Positions 43,837-53,626 are shown, counted from the stretch's first letter. The stretch: 64,000 bases of DNA from Candidatus Nitrosopumilus sp. (GCA_025699075.1 JAILWG010000004.1:1-64000), one strand, 5' to 3'. Translations and numbers: made by a program. Notes: generated by a model from the sequence alone, not told the origin.

Positions 43837-44190
43837 ATGGGTGACATCAAACAAGTGATAGTTGTTAGAACTGATCTTGATATGGGTAAAGGAAAGATTG
43901 CAGCCCAAGTAGGCCATGCATGTGTTCTTGGTGCAGAGCATGTACGAAAATCACATCCTGAATGGTATCAACAATGGTGGGGAGGACAAGAAAAAGTGGT
44001 CGTTAAAGTTTCTGGAATTAAAGAATTACAAGAAGTAAAAAGACATGCAATTGATCTTAATTTGCCCTGGTCTGAAGTATCTGATGCTGGACATACTCAA
44101 CTAGCTCCTGGGACAACTACATGTATTTCCATTGGACCTGCACCTGAGAATTTAATTGATAAAATTACTGGGGATCTTAAATTATTGTAA
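43837..44190 (+). CDS. pth2: Peptidyl-tRNA hydrolase Pth2
   Basis: The 117-residue protein matches archaeal/eukaryotic Pth2: 'VRTDLDMGKGKIAAQVGHA' at the start with the catalytic His region, 'KVVVKVSGIKELQE', 'VSDAGHTQLAPGTTTCISIGP' and the C-terminal 'DKITGDLKLL'. It frees tRNA from prematurely released peptidyl-tRNA. It is divergent from the geranylgeranyl reductase. Confidence 0.94.
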   Translation: MGDIKQVIVVRTDLDMGKGKIAAQVGHACVLGAEHVRKSHPEWYQQWWGGQEKVVVKVSGIKELQEVKRHAIDLNLPWSEVSDAGHTQLAPGTTTCISIGPAPENLIDKITGDLKLL

Positions 44191-44237
44191 TCTCTTTCTG
44201 GGAATAAGATATAACAAGGCTCACTATTTTTTGTGTT

Positions 44238-45839
44238 ATGAAGAAAAAAGGGATTATCGTTACTATCTTTTTTGGATTTATCTTGCTTTCATCTACTGTG
44301 ATGCTTACTTTGCCTGGCTTTGATCCTGGTGCTGATTCTCCTGAAGTTACAATTACTGGAACTCCTGCTGATAATTTTCCTGATGAACAGCGTGCTCAAT
44401 TTTGTGGTTCAAGTAATGCAAAGTCTACTAATTACGTTCAAGAATTTTCGATTCCAACTTTGTGTACAAATCCATTAGGGATTGTAACTGATTATGATGG
44501 CAATGTCTGGTTTGCCCAGACCAATACCGGTAAAATAGCAAAGTTTGATCCTAATACAGAAACATTTACTGAATATGAAAATCTACTATGGCCTCCAGGT
44601 GGTCGTTCGATGATGTGGGGAATTGATTATGCTCCTGATGGTTCTATCTGGTATACTGATGAAACTTATGACTCTGTTTGGAAATTTTCAACTCTGAATG
44701 AGAAATATGATCGATTAGAATATCCTTCTGAAGGAAATTCTCTCCCTCAAAAACTTCGTATTGAAGGTTCTCAGATTATCATAAATGATTTCACTGGTAA
44801 CAAACTCACCTTCTTAGATCCTAATCAGTCTAGTGACAATGTAAATTATCTTAGTATTCCATCACCTGTAGATGATTCTGTCACTGCTGATTTTGCAATA
44901 GACGCAAATGACAATGTCTGGTTTACAAATTGGCTGTATCAACAAGGTGGAGTCTTGGTGAAGTTTGATCAAAATGGATATTTGAATTCTGTTGCAAACT
45001 CTGGTGAAAAATTCCTTCCACTACTTGACTTTATTGAAATTTATGAATTACCTATGGAATTACTTACTCCAAACGGTGCAGTAATTACAGATGATGGTCT
45101 TCTTTGGTTGGCAGATACTACTTCTTCATCATTTTTTAGTTTTGATCCTGTAACTGAGAAATTTGTTCAGTATGTGACCGCTGACCCTCTGTTGAGTACA
45201 TATGGAAATCAAACTGGCGTTGTAAAAACTCCTATCTCAAGACCCTATTGGATTGAATCTGATGATCAAGGAAGAATTGTATTCAATGAACAAACTGCAA
45301 ACAATATTTCTGTAATGGATCCTAGAACCGAATCCTTAGTAGAATACCATGTTCCTTCAAAGAATCCAAACTGGGGTGACTGTGATCCTGGCACTGGTAT
45401 GATGTTAGCTGATTGCGGTGTTGCACAAATATTTGATTTTACTGTTGATGGCAACAAAATTTGGTTTACAGAGTGGGTTGAAAACAATATTGGCGTAGTC
45501 GATACTTCTATCCCATTACCTCTTGAAATTCAATTGGAATCTGACTCTGTTTTACTTGGAACTGATAATTCCGAAGAAATTGATTTTGTAGTGTCTTCTC
45601 AATCTCAACAAGGCTTGTTGGGTGTTTCATTAATTTTATCTACTGCAAATGATTTTTTGAGTATTGATCTTGATGAAAATTCTTCAGAAACATTCCAATT
45701 GGGTTCTGATGAATCTCGTCCTGTCTCCGTTACTATTCGTGCCTCTGAAAATGCAATCCCTGGCACATACAAAGTTCTACTAGGTGCACAATTATCTGAT
45801 GTTGCAATCAGCAAATATGTTACAGTGACAATAGAGTGA
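44238..45839 (+). CDS. Secreted streptogramin-lyase-like beta-propeller protein
   Basis: The 533-residue protein has a signal peptide (about 5-27) and a beta-propeller with repeated 'DGNVWFAQTNTGKIAKFDPNTETF', 'DGSIWYTDETYDSVWKFS' and 'ANDNVWFTNW' blades, as in virginiamycin B lyase and NHL-type proteins. A C-terminal immunoglobulin-like domain follows (about 430-533). A lyase function is doubtful because such propellers have many binding roles. It is an exported or surface protein. Its stop overlaps the GTG of truD. Confidence 0.75.
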   Translation: MKKKGIIVTIFFGFILLSSTVMLTLPGFDPGADSPEVTITGTPADNFPDEQRAQFCGSSNAKSTNYVQEFSIPTLCTNPLGIVTDYDGNVWFAQTNTGKIAKFDPNTETFTEYENLLWPPGGRSMMWGIDYAPDGSIWYTDETYDSVWKFSTLNEKYDRLEYPSEGNSLPQKLRIEGSQIIINDFTGNKLTFLDPNQSSDNVNYLSIPSPVDDSVTADFAIDANDNVWFTNWLYQQGGVLVKFDQNGYLNSVANSGEKFLPLLDFIEIYELPMELLTPNGAVITDDGLLWLADTTSSSFFSFDPVTEKFVQYVTADPLLSTYGNQTGVVKTPISRPYWIESDDQGRIVFNEQTANNISVMDPRTESLVEYHVPSKNPNWGDCDPGTGMMLADCGVAQIFDFTVDGNKIWFTEWVENNIGVVDTSIPLPLEIQLESDSVLLGTDNSEEIDFVVSSQSQQGLLGVSLILSTANDFLSIDLDENSSETFQLGSDESRPVSVTIRASENAIPGTYKVLLGAQLSDVAISKYVTVTIE

Positions 45840-47032
45840 TCCCTAAAATCGACACTGAAATTGGAATTACTGTATACAGTACAAAGTTTGATGGTATTGG
45901 AGGAAAGATTAGAGTCGAACCTGAAGATTTCCAAGTTACAGAATTAATTTCTGAAAAAATAAAAAAATCTATCAAAGAGCCATCTGGGTATGCTGTGTAT
46001 AAATTAAAAAAGAAAAGAATTGACACAAATCATGCCCTATCTGGAATCTTTAGAAAAACCGGAATACGTCTAAAATCTCTTGGATTAAAAGATGCATCAG
46101 CTGTTACAGAACAATTTGTTTGTTCTGGAAACAAAGGTAAGGCAATAGATGATTTCTCAAGTGACAAATACTCTCTTGAAAAAATAGGGTTTGTAAAAAA
46201 ACCTCTATCGAAAAAAGACATGATAGGAAATCATTTTACTATAAAGATTTCTGGATGCCAAAATAATTTAGAATCTTTTACAGAATATGATCATGTTTTG
46301 AATTTCTATGGCTACCAGCGATTTGGTTCACAAAGACCTGTAACCCATCTAATTGGAAAGGCAATCTTGCATAGGGATTTTAAGAAAGCTGTTGATTTGA
46401 TTTTATCCTTTACATCTACATATGATTCTCCTGAAAATACTGAAATTCGTGAAAAACTATCTGACAAGGCAAACTATGAACAATATTTTGACAAAGTTCC
46501 GGTTCAGATGGATATTGAAAGAATTGTTTTAAAAGAAATGATTGAACATGGAGAATCCATCCGTGCAATTAGAGCAATACCTGTTTCACTGAGACGCTTT
46601 TACATTCAAGCATATCAGTCTTTTATTTTTAATCAGTCTCTTAGTTCTTCCTTTTTAGATGGTGAGAATCTTTTTGAGGCGCAATCTGGAGATGTTTGCT
46701 TTGATCATAATGGAATAATTGGGAAATATGTCAAAGGCATGGACCAAAACCTGGCATTGCCTTTTGTTGGATATTCGTATTACAAAAAAACCCGATTTGA
46801 TTTCCAAATTTCTAAAATATTAGAACAAGAAGAAATTTCCCCTAAAGATTTCTTCATTAAAGAAATGCAAGAAGTAAGCAGTGAAGGCGGTTTTAGGCAA
46901 GCTGCAATTCATTGTAATGATTACTCTACACATGGTAATGTTGTGGAATTTTCTTTATCTCGTGGTTCTTTTGCAACAATTTTGTTAAGGGAGATAATGA
47001 AACCTGTTGATCCTATGATTGCAGGATTTTAG
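45836..47032 (+). CDS. truD: tRNA pseudouridine synthase TruD
   Basis: The 398-residue enzyme has GLKDASAVTEQ with the catalytic Asp86 (family GxKDxxAxTxQ), 'YQRFGSQRPVTHLIGK', and 'FYIQAYQSFIFNQSL', which mark TruD. It isomerises U13 in tRNA (and U35 in eukaryotic Pus7 relatives). The start is GTG overlapping the preceding stop, so the two genes are coupled although not functionally related. Confidence 0.93.
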   Translation: MIPKIDTEIGITVYSTKFDGIGGKIRVEPEDFQVTELISEKIKKSIKEPSGYAVYKLKKKRIDTNHALSGIFRKTGIRLKSLGLKDASAVTEQFVCSGNKGKAIDDFSSDKYSLEKIGFVKKPLSKKDMIGNHFTIKISGCQNNLESFTEYDHVLNFYGYQRFGSQRPVTHLIGKAILHRDFKKAVDLILSFTSTYDSPENTEIREKLSDKANYEQYFDKVPVQMDIERIVLKEMIEHGESIRAIRAIPVSLRRFYIQAYQSFIFNQSLSSSFLDGENLFEAQSGDVCFDHNGIIGKYVKGMDQNLALPFVGYSYYKKTRFDFQISKILEQEEISPKDFFIKEMQEVSSEGGFRQAAIHCNDYSTHGNVVEFSLSRGSFATILLREIMKPVDPMIAGF

Positions 47033-47091
47033 TTCTGCATCAAAAATAGAATTTCTTAGATGTCTTTAAGTTAGTCTGTTTTTAAGAACAT

Positions 47092-47331
47092 GTGATTACG
47101 TTGGAAAAGGCATACATGCTGATTAGTTGTGAAGTGGGGGAAGAGCAATCCCTTTATTCTAAATTAAAAGAAATTCCTGAAGTCAAAAGTTGTTTGATTA
47201 CTTTTGGTAACTATGACGTTGTAGCTGAATTTGTCACAGAATCTCCTTCTCAAATAAATGACATAATTACATCCAAAATTAGAAAACTTGATAAAATTAG
47301 AAGCACCATTACTCTTCGAGTGACAAACTAA
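47092..47331 (+). CDS. Stand-alone Lrp/AsnC ligand-binding (RAM) domain
   Basis: The 79-residue protein is the effector-binding domain of Lrp/AsnC regulators without the DNA-binding helix-turn-helix. 'MLISCEVGEEQSLYSKLKEIPEVKSCLITFGNYDVVAEF' is the ferredoxin-like fold. The start may be GTG 47092 or a TTG three codons later. Such SraM proteins may bind amino acids and modulate other Lrp proteins. A paralogue lies at 55615-55848. Confidence 0.8.
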   Translation: MITLEKAYMLISCEVGEEQSLYSKLKEIPEVKSCLITFGNYDVVAEFVTESPSQINDIITSKIRKLDKIRSTITLRVTN

Positions 47332-47531
47332 CTCTTTCTTATTACTGCAAGCCCTGCAGATAAAATGACAATTCCGGTTATTACAATTACTATCCCGTAT
47401 GTTACCCAATCTGGATTTGAATACATGAATGATTTTTCTGGCCCAACAATAGACTGCCCTTGAAGGTGAAAAATAGAACCTAAAATGACAATAATTATTC
47501 CAATAACTGCTAGAGTTTTTCCGCCTTTCAT
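47328..47531 (-). CDS. Two-helix membrane protein
   Basis: I choose ATG 47531, giving 67 residues with two membrane helices (about 6-22 and 45-63) and a basic end. The longer frame to 47642 would overlap the divergent gene's start. No family is recognised. Its stop overlaps the preceding gene's stop by four bases. Confidence 0.6.
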   Translation of the reverse strand: MKGGKTLAVIGIIIVILGSIFHLQGQSIVGPEKSFMYSNPDWVTYGIVIVITGIVILSAGLAVIRKS

Positions 47532-47634
47532 GATGTTTTTCCTTATTTGCAGTAAAAAAGGGTAAACAGAATTGATAATTTGACCAAATGATTTTCCGAT
47601 TTGGTTTTTAATTATTTTCTTTTGACCTGATAAA

Positions 47635-48324
47635 GTGTCCAATTGGAATGAGTATCAAGAATCAACTGCACGTAGTCATATGGGTTTGATACTATTTGCT
47701 GCTTCGGCCTCCCTTGCAATCATACTATTTTTGATTTTTCATCCCCAAATTGAATCCATTAACAAAGAATCTCCGATTCTTATCAATCTCATGTTTGTCC
47801 CCGCAATGGCTGTGGGATTCCTATATGGTGTAAGAATTACTGAGAGAGCAGTAAAACCATCTGAAATTAGAAGTCCTATAAAAAGATCAATTGTGAAAAT
47901 ATTCTTGTTCTTTTTTGTAATGGGTGGCATGTTTAGTTCTGTAAATTTTGCCATCAATGGTGGCAGCATAATGCCTGAATTGACAATTTTGGAAGATGGG
48001 TTGTTGCCTTGGGTAAATAATTTCATTACTGCAAATGGCGGTGCAACTTTTCTTATAATTACAAGCATTGGTTTGATGGCCGGTGCCACTAAAAGAATTG
48101 TTGGAATGAATACTGGAATCATAAACAGGCTGGTTACCTTTGTTGGAACTTTTGTCTTTTTTACAATGCTTGTGCTAAGTTTCACAAAATCTGATCCTAC
48201 ATCATCTGGTGTTTTCTTGTATACATTTTATCAGGCAGGTATTGTCGGTGGAGCATTTTATGCTATGAATCGTTTGACTAAAAATCAAAATATGCTAGAA
48301 GACTTTACTAACGGATATTACTAA
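47635..48324 (+). CDS. Conserved multi-helix membrane protein
   Basis: The 229-residue protein has about six transmembrane helices. The start is GTG. The C-terminal 'LYTFYQAGIVGGAFYAMNRL' resembles the end of the membrane protein at 60531-61103, so the two may be distant relatives. I do not recognise a family and cannot assign transport or enzyme function. Confidence 0.6.
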   Translation: MSNWNEYQESTARSHMGLILFAASASLAIILFLIFHPQIESINKESPILINLMFVPAMAVGFLYGVRITERAVKPSEIRSPIKRSIVKIFLFFFVMGGMFSSVNFAINGGSIMPELTILEDGLLPWVNNFITANGGATFLIITSIGLMAGATKRIVGMNTGIINRLVTFVGTFVFFTMLVLSFTKSDPTSSGVFLYTFYQAGIVGGAFYAMNRLTKNQNMLEDFTNGYY

Positions 48325-48325
48325 A

Positions 48326-48574
48326 CTATTTTTCAAGATCTACATAGATTCCAGAAGCTGCATTATTGATTCTGTCCCAGTATTTTTCACAACCGTCTGC
48401 TTTGAAATCATTTTCTTTACACTCGTTAAAATGAGCAGTATGCTCTCTTGAGATGTTGTCTGACAATAACACGTCATCTGCAGTAAAGAGTGCAATGATG
48501 CCAATTGCTGCTAAACTTCCAGCTACCAATATCATGGAATATCCTACTTTAGCATAGTTGTGAGGCTCTTTCAT
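48326..48574 (-). CDS. Small single-helix membrane protein
   Basis: The 82-residue protein has one membrane helix (about 10-31) and a small extracytoplasmic domain with two Cys (ECKENDFKADGCEKYW) that could form a disulfide. It lies two bases after its convergent neighbour's stop. Function unknown. Confidence 0.62.
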   Translation of the reverse strand: MKEPHNYAKVGYSMILVAGSLAAIGIIALFTADDVLLSDNISREHTAHFNECKENDFKADGCEKYWDRINNAASGIYVDLEK

Positions 48575-48663
48575 TTACAGAAAATCTATGACTCTTGAAT
48601 TTAATCTTTTCAAGATGACTTTAAGCGATCAATTTGGTAGCACTAGGGATTTTTTGAGAAAAG

Positions 48664-49194
48664 ATGAAAAGAAAGTACTCGAAAATATCTACATTGAGCA
48701 TTCAAATCCTTCAATACGAGTTTCTTGGACCTATTCCTCTTGAAGAATGGGGTCCTCCTATGGAAAAAGTCGTTTATCTGATTTTATCCCGAGAGAAGGA
48801 CAAATTCAATGTTCTGTATGTGGGCGACTGTGAAAACACCGACGATAAGGGATTTTTCATCCAAAATTCCAACTACAAATGCTGGATGGATAATTCTGGC
48901 TTGGAAAAATCATTACATCTTGCTATATTGCCTTTGTTTGAGTCAAGCACGGAACGTCGAAAAAATGTATTAAACAAAATTTTGACTCACTACAAACCTG
49001 TTTGTAACATTGCTGATATGCCAAAAGAAAAACCTGATTATGTTGTTAGGAAATCTGATAATTCTATTTCAGAAACAGAGCAAATTCTGTGTCTTTGCTG
49101 TGGTGCTGAAATGAAACCTGAAAAAGTTCTTGAAAAATCTACTTTGTTTCGCTGTACTGGTTGTGGATTAAGTGATACAAAACTTAATCCTTAA
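48664..49194 (+). CDS. GIY-YIG-like protein with C-terminal zinc ribbon
   Basis: The 176-residue protein has 'VVYLILSREKDKFNVLYVGD', which resembles the GIY...YIG strands of GIY-YIG endonucleases. This is followed by helices ending 'HYKPVCN', as in that family. The last 45 residues carry CLCCGAEM and FRCTGCGL, a zinc ribbon. The catalytic Arg and Glu cannot be placed with certainty, so activity is open. Its last bases overlap the convergent gene by 11. Confidence 0.55.
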   Translation: MKRKYSKISTLSIQILQYEFLGPIPLEEWGPPMEKVVYLILSREKDKFNVLYVGDCENTDDKGFFIQNSNYKCWMDNSGLEKSLHLAILPLFESSTERRKNVLNKILTHYKPVCNIADMPKEKPDYVVRKSDNSISETEQILCLCCGAEMKPEKVLEKSTLFRCTGCGLSDTKLNP

Positions 49195-49417
49195 TTTTAT
49201 TTTGAACATTAAATAATTCTAAAGTGAGTAGGTCGATTGCTTTTTTCAAATGTTGAAACTCGTTAATTGAATGCATTTGACCCTCGATTAGTGCTCTCTG
49301 AATTTTAATAGAATTTTTCTGAAAATCGTCTGATGCAACAATTTCCATGCCGTTAAGCTTTGATAGTAAATTATCTAAATCCTTGATCATTTCATCTGAA
49401 GGCTTGTGCTTGTCCAT
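49184..49417 (-). CDS. Small helical protein of unknown function
   Basis: The 77-residue protein is almost fully helical with heptad-like hydrophobic spacing (MIKDLDNLLSKLNGM, 'FQHLKKAIDLLTLELFNVQNKI'). It may form a coiled coil. No family is recognised. It overlaps the end of the GIY-YIG-like gene. Confidence 0.55.
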   Translation of the reverse strand: MDKHKPSDEMIKDLDNLLSKLNGMEIVASDDFQKNSIKIQRALIEGQMHSINEFQHLKKAIDLLTLELFNVQNKIKD

Positions 49418-49449
49418 GACAATCTAAAATATTTTTAATATATGAATCG

Positions 49450-49599
49450 TTACAAAAGTTCCTCATCAATTTCTTGAATGGGATCCAAATACTGCTGACA
49501 TGTACATGTGGGGATTTGACATTTCCCTGCTTTCATAAGAGTGCTGTTTTCACTCTTACTATGTGCTTCATTGGTATGATGACATCTTTTACAATTCAT
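49450..49599 (-). CDS. 49-residue zinc-binding microprotein
   Basis: ATG 49599 opens MNCKRCHHTNEAHSKS, followed by KCQIPTCTCQQY, with five Cys and several His, and an acidic C-terminus. The arrangement suits a single zinc or two-metal site. The frame is intact between two + and - genes. It is one of several such proteins here. Confidence 0.5.
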   Translation of the reverse strand: MNCKRCHHTNEAHSKSENSTLMKAGKCQIPTCTCQQYLDPIQEIDEELL

Positions 49600-49636
49600 A
49601 TCTAAAAAATTCCTCTTCCATAATTTAAGCCAAGAA

Positions 49637-50671
49637 TTAAGGAATTAGAACTGCTCTTGCTTCAATCTCTGAATCTTTTAGCTTTTTGAGGGCTTCATTT
49701 GCCTTCTCCAACGGGAATGTCTGAGTTATGACTTCGATATTTTTCTCATCACAAATTTTGATTACTTCTTCCATGTCTTTAGTTGAACCAATTAAGGTTC
49801 CACGAATTGTTTTCTCTTCAAATGCCATGAATGTTGGATTTTCACCTACTGTGGCAATGACAATCAATCCTCCTTTTTTTACTGCTTTTATTGCTGTGTC
49901 TGTGACAATATCAGCTGGAGCAAATACAATTGCCGCATCCAATAATCCATGTTTTTCTTTTAATGTATTTAGAAATTCTTGTTGGTTTTCTGAAAAAACC
50001 ATCGCATCAATAGCTCCTAATCTCTTTGCAACATCAAGATGTTTTTGTGATCTGGAAAATGCAATCACATCAGAGTTCTCCACTTTGGCAAACTGTACTG
50101 CCATATGTCCTACGCCTCCAATTCCAAAAATTCCTATTTTTTTATTTTGTTTTGGTTCTGCAGCTTTTACTGCCTTGTATGCTGTAATGCCTGCACAAAA
50201 TAGTGGCGCTGCATATTCTGCTTTCATGTTTTCTGGAACTTTAGTTGCAAAATCTTCTACAACTGTAATGTATTCTGTATATCCTCCTTTGAAAGATTCT
50301 CCGGTAATTACTGATGATTCGCAAAGGTACTCCTTTCCTTCTTTACAATATTGACATTTCTTACATGCTTCTAATAGTGGGGTAATCCCTACTCTGTCTC
50401 CTACTTTGAACTTTGTTACTTCTTCTCCTACTTGAACTACTTTTCCAACAACTTCATGTCCTGGAACTGTTGGCAATGCTGGTGGGATTCCAATGTCTTT
50501 CCAATCCCCTTCAATGCCATGAAGCTGTGAATGACAAACACCGCAGGCTTCAATTTTTAACAAAATTTCATTTGGTCTTTGAATTTCATGTTTGTCTATC
50601 TGAATGAGTTTTAACGGATTTGTCTCTATTTTGGCACATTCTGAAAGCACCATTGCACGCATTTTTTCCAT
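49637..50671 (-). CDS. Zinc-dependent alcohol dehydrogenase family protein
   Basis: The 344-residue MDR enzyme has the catalytic zinc site 'ACGVCHSQLHGIEGD' (Cys, His region) and 'GHEVVGKV', the structural zinc Cys set in 'CKKCQYCKEGKEYLC', and the NAD(P) motif GIGGVGHMAVQFA. It oxidises or reduces an alcohol/aldehyde whose identity is not visible. The length is normal. It is monocistronic. Confidence 0.86.
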   Translation of the reverse strand: MEKMRAMVLSECAKIETNPLKLIQIDKHEIQRPNEILLKIEACGVCHSQLHGIEGDWKDIGIPPALPTVPGHEVVGKVVQVGEEVTKFKVGDRVGITPLLEACKKCQYCKEGKEYLCESSVITGESFKGGYTEYITVVEDFATKVPENMKAEYAAPLFCAGITAYKAVKAAEPKQNKKIGIFGIGGVGHMAVQFAKVENSDVIAFSRSQKHLDVAKRLGAIDAMVFSENQQEFLNTLKEKHGLLDAAIVFAPADIVTDTAIKAVKKGGLIVIATVGENPTFMAFEEKTIRGTLIGSTKDMEEVIKICDEKNIEVITQTFPLEKANEALKKLKDSEIEARAVLIP

Positions 50672-50780
50672 ATTTTCAAAGATCCATTACGAGATTTTAA
50701 GATTGATGTGTTGATTTATCCCAAATCTCAGTCTTAGTTTTACACCAAGATTTATTTGCAAAATTAACTAAATGAGACAT

Positions 50781-51014
50781 ATGGCTGAAATTACAGATGA
50801 AGATCGTGAACGAGTTAAATTATTACAAATAATCACTAGCTCAAAACATGAATTCAAAAAACTTTCTTTAGACCAATTAAAACGATTGCAAGAATTAGTT
50901 GAAAAAAAAGATTACAGTCATGACAAAAAAGCCCATAAATCCAAAGTCAAATTACTTGGAAAAATTAATGTTAGAATTTATGAACTCACAGAAGGCAAAG
51001 GGATTTGGAACTAA
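50781..51014 (+). CDS. Small helical protein
   Basis: I choose ATG 50781 (MAEITDEDRE); ATG 50772 would add three residues. The TTTATTT box about 30 nt before the ATG favours the shorter form. The 77-residue product is helical and charged, ending 'INVRIYELTEGKGIWN'. No family is recognised. Confidence 0.55.
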   Translation: MAEITDEDRERVKLLQIITSSKHEFKKLSLDQLKRLQELVEKKDYSHDKKAHKSKVKLLGKINVRIYELTEGKGIWN

Positions 51015-51048
51015 TTAACTACTAATATTCAAATAAATTTGATATACT

Positions 51049-53076
51049 GTGGTCCAAAATAATCTTATCAATGAGAGCAGTCCATATTTACTCCAACATG
51101 CACAAAACCCTGTTAATTGGTATGCATGGAATGATGATGCATTAAAAAAAGCAAAAGAAGAGAATAAACCGATTTTTCTAAGTATTGGTTATAGCTCATG
51201 TCATTGGTGTCATGTTATGGCTCACGAATCATTTGAAAATGAAGATATTGCTCAATTCATGAATGAAAATTTCATCAACATCAAGGTTGACCGAGAAGAG
51301 CGACCAGACATTGATGATATTTATCAAAAAGTCTGTCAGATAGCAACAGGTCAGGGTGGGTGGCCATTGAGTATTTTTCTGACTCCTGATCAAAAACCAT
51401 TCTATGCTGGAACTTATTTCCCTGTTCTAGATTCGTATGGTCGTCCAGGGTTTGGAAGTATTTGCAGGCAACTCTCGCAAGCTTGGAAAGAAAAACCTAA
51501 AGATATTGAAAATTCTGCTGAGCGATTTCTTGGTGCATTAAACAAGGCCGAAACAATCCAAATTCCTTCCAAGTTGGAAAGAATAATTCTTGATGAAGCA
51601 GCTATGAACTTGTTTCAATTAGGCGATGCAACCCATGGTGGTTTCGGCTCTGCTCCAAAATTTCCCAACGCTGCAAATATTTCATTTCTATTTAGATATG
51701 CTAAATTGACTGGACTGACAAAATTCAATGAATTTGCGCTCAAAACGCTCAAAAAAATGGCAAATGGTGGAATATTTGATCAGATAGGAGGTGGTTTTTC
51801 TAGATATTCTACTGATGCAAAATGGCTAGTCCCACATTTTGAAAAGATGCTTTATGATAATGCATTGATTCCTGTAAATTATGCAGAAGCATTTCAAATA
51901 ACAAAAGACCCTTTCTATCTTGAAGTTTTACAAAAAACACTTGATTTTGTATTGCGTGAAATGACTTCCTCTGAGGGCGGGTTTTACTCTGCATATGATG
52001 CTGATTCTGAAGGAGTAGAGGGAAAATACTATGTCTGGAAGAAAAGTGAGATTAAAGAAATTCTTGGAAATGATGCGGATATCTTTTGTTTATACTATGA
52101 TGTAACTGATGGTGGGAATTGGGAAGGAAATAACATTCTGTGTAATAATCTAAACATCTCTACCGTTGCTTTTAATTTTGGAATTTCTGAATCCGAAGTT
52201 AAAAAGAAAATAGATTCATGTTCTGAAAAATTATTAAAAGTTCGTTCTACAAGAATTCCTCCTGGACTAGATGACAAAATATTGGTTTCATGGAACTCTT
52301 TAATGATAACTGCTTTTGCAAAGGGGTATCGTGTTACGGGGGATGTTAGATATCTGAATGCTACAAAAGACTGTATCTCGTTTATTGAAAAAAATCTCCT
52401 TGTAAATGACAAACTACTACGTACCTACAAAAATGGAGTTGCAAAAATTGATGGATATTTGGAAGATTACTCTTATTTTATCAATGCATTATTGGATGTT
52501 TTTGAAATTGAACCTGATGAAAAATATTTGAAATTATCTTTGAAACTGGCACACCATTTGATAGACCACTTTTGGGATTCCAAAAATAATAGTTTCTTTA
52601 TGACTTCTGATGATCATGAAAAATTAATTATTCGACCCAAGAGTAATTATGATTTATCTCTGCCCTCTGGAAACTCTGTATCTGCATTTTTGTTGCTTAG
52701 GTTGTATCATCTTTCTCAAGAGCAGACTTTTCTTGAAATTACGACAAAAATTATGGAATCTCAGGCACAAATGGCAGCTGAAAATCCCTTTGGGTTTGGA
52801 TATTTGCTAAATACAATTTCCATGTATATTCAAAAACCTCTGGAGATTACCCTGATAAATCCAGAAAATTCTGAGATTTACGAGTCCCTTGTTTTAGACT
52901 ACTTACCAAATTCCATTTTTGTTGTAGTTAGAGATGCTTCTCAACTATCTGCTCTTTCCAAGTATCCTTTCTTTACTGGGAAACAATTCGAAGAAAAAAC
53001 CTCTGTTTTTGTTTGTAAGGATTTTGCCTGCTCTTTACCACTTCATACTGTTGATGAAATAAAATCTGCTCTTTAG
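51049..53076 (+). CDS. Thioredoxin-domain SSP411/YyaL family protein
   Basis: The 675-residue protein has a DUF255 thioredoxin-like domain with '[19 protein letters not shown]' (Cys-x2-Cys) and '[14 protein letters not shown]'. An alpha/alpha-barrel of about 450 residues with '[12 protein letters not shown]' and '[12 protein letters not shown]' follows. The family, including human SSP411, may act in redox or sugar metabolism but its reaction is unknown. Start is GTG. Its stop overlaps the convergent gene by four bases. Confidence 0.88.
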   Translation: MVQNNLINESSPYLLQHAQNPVNWYAWNDDALKKAKEENKPIFLSIGYSSCHWCHVMAHESFENEDIAQFMNENFINIKVDREERPDIDDIYQKVCQIATGQGGWPLSIFLTPDQKPFYAGTYFPVLDSYGRPGFGSICRQLSQAWKEKPKDIENSAERFLGALNKAETIQIPSKLERIILDEAAMNLFQLGDATHGGFGSAPKFPNAANISFLFRYAKLTGLTKFNEFALKTLKKMANGGIFDQIGGGFSRYSTDAKWLVPHFEKMLYDNALIPVNYAEAFQITKDPFYLEVLQKTLDFVLREMTSSEGGFYSAYDADSEGVEGKYYVWKKSEIKEILGNDADIFCLYYDVTDGGNWEGNNILCNNLNISTVAFNFGISESEVKKKIDSCSEKLLKVRSTRIPPGLDDKILVSWNSLMITAFAKGYRVTGDVRYLNATKDCISFIEKNLLVNDKLLRTYKNGVAKIDGYLEDYSYFINALLDVFEIEPDEKYLKLSLKLAHHLIDHFWDSKNNSFFMTSDDHEKLIIRPKSNYDLSLPSGNSVSAFLLLRLYHLSQEQTFLEITTKIMESQAQMAAENPFGFGYLLNTISMYIQKPLEITLINPENSEIYESLVLDYLPNSIFVVVRDASQLSALSKYPFFTGKQFEEKTSVFVCKDFACSLPLHTVDEIKSAL

Positions 53077-53393
53077 ATTTTCTTTAAATCTACTTCAATT
53101 ATTGTGCCGACTTGTGGTCTTCCCATATTGTCATATCTTGACTTTGGCATTCCTATGGTGATTTGTGTTTGCTGATATGATTTTATGTTGACTGTTGGTT
53201 GTGCTTGTAAAATTGCCTCTAACAGTGGCATCACTTGCTCTTTTGTTTCAGAGTCAAGTTTCTTTGAAACATTTTCTATTATCATCTGTTTTTGTGAAAT
53301 AGGTTCAGTTGAAATATTTTCAATCAGAGTTAATTGTACCATTTGTCCATTGTCAACTATTTGAGTAATTTTGAATTCATTTGTATCTGTCAT
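53073..53393 (-). CDS. Conserved hypothetical protein
   Basis: The 106-residue soluble protein has alternating strands and helices ('[22 protein letters not shown]', '[29 protein letters not shown]') and a C-terminal '[11 protein letters not shown]'. No Cys or catalytic motif is seen. The stop overlaps the SSP411-like gene. Family unknown. Confidence 0.6.
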   Translation of the reverse strand: MTDTNEFKITQIVDNGQMVQLTLIENISTEPISQKQMIIENVSKKLDSETKEQVMPLLEAILQAQPTVNIKSYQQTQITIGMPKSRYDNMGRPQVGTIIEVDLKKI

Positions 53394-53423
53394 GCTGTAT
53401 TTGATTCTCTAGATGATTTATCT

Positions 53424-53516
53424 TTAACGAATTGAAAAGTACAATGCAACCACTGCAGTCACCACTGCTGCTGATACTCCCAACCCGAAGATAATCTTAC
53501 TTCCGTCTACATTCAT
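53424..53516 (-). CDS. 30-residue single-helix membrane microprotein
   Basis: The minus-strand ATG at 53516 encodes MNVDGSKIIF followed by about 16 hydrophobic residues and ending YFSIR. This is a complete membrane-spanning microprotein with a basic end, similar in plan to 10024-10104. It is too short to be picked up by usual thresholds. Function is unknown. Confidence 0.45.
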   Translation of the reverse strand: MNVDGSKIIFGLGVSAAVVTAVVALYFSIR

Positions 53517-53600
53517 ACATTTTTTTCATTGATGTTGGAATTAAACTCTACTGATTTTCAATTTTTTGAATTTGACTTACTGATGATTTCTACGTAAGTG

Positions 53601-53610
53601 TTTTAATACA
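53601..53610 (+). promoter_or_regulatory. TATA-like box before the 53.6-kb RNA
   Basis: TTTTAATACA lies about 26 nt before the first paired base of the hairpin locus at 53627. This is the distance expected between an archaeal TATA box and the transcription start. Confidence 0.4.
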
Positions 53611-53626
53611 AAAATCATATTGTTTG

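Noticed and set aside
51049-53076. SSP411-like gene as a plain thioredoxin
   Set aside because: Only the first ~170 residues are thioredoxin-like; the large C-terminal barrel and conserved motifs place it in the SSP411 family.
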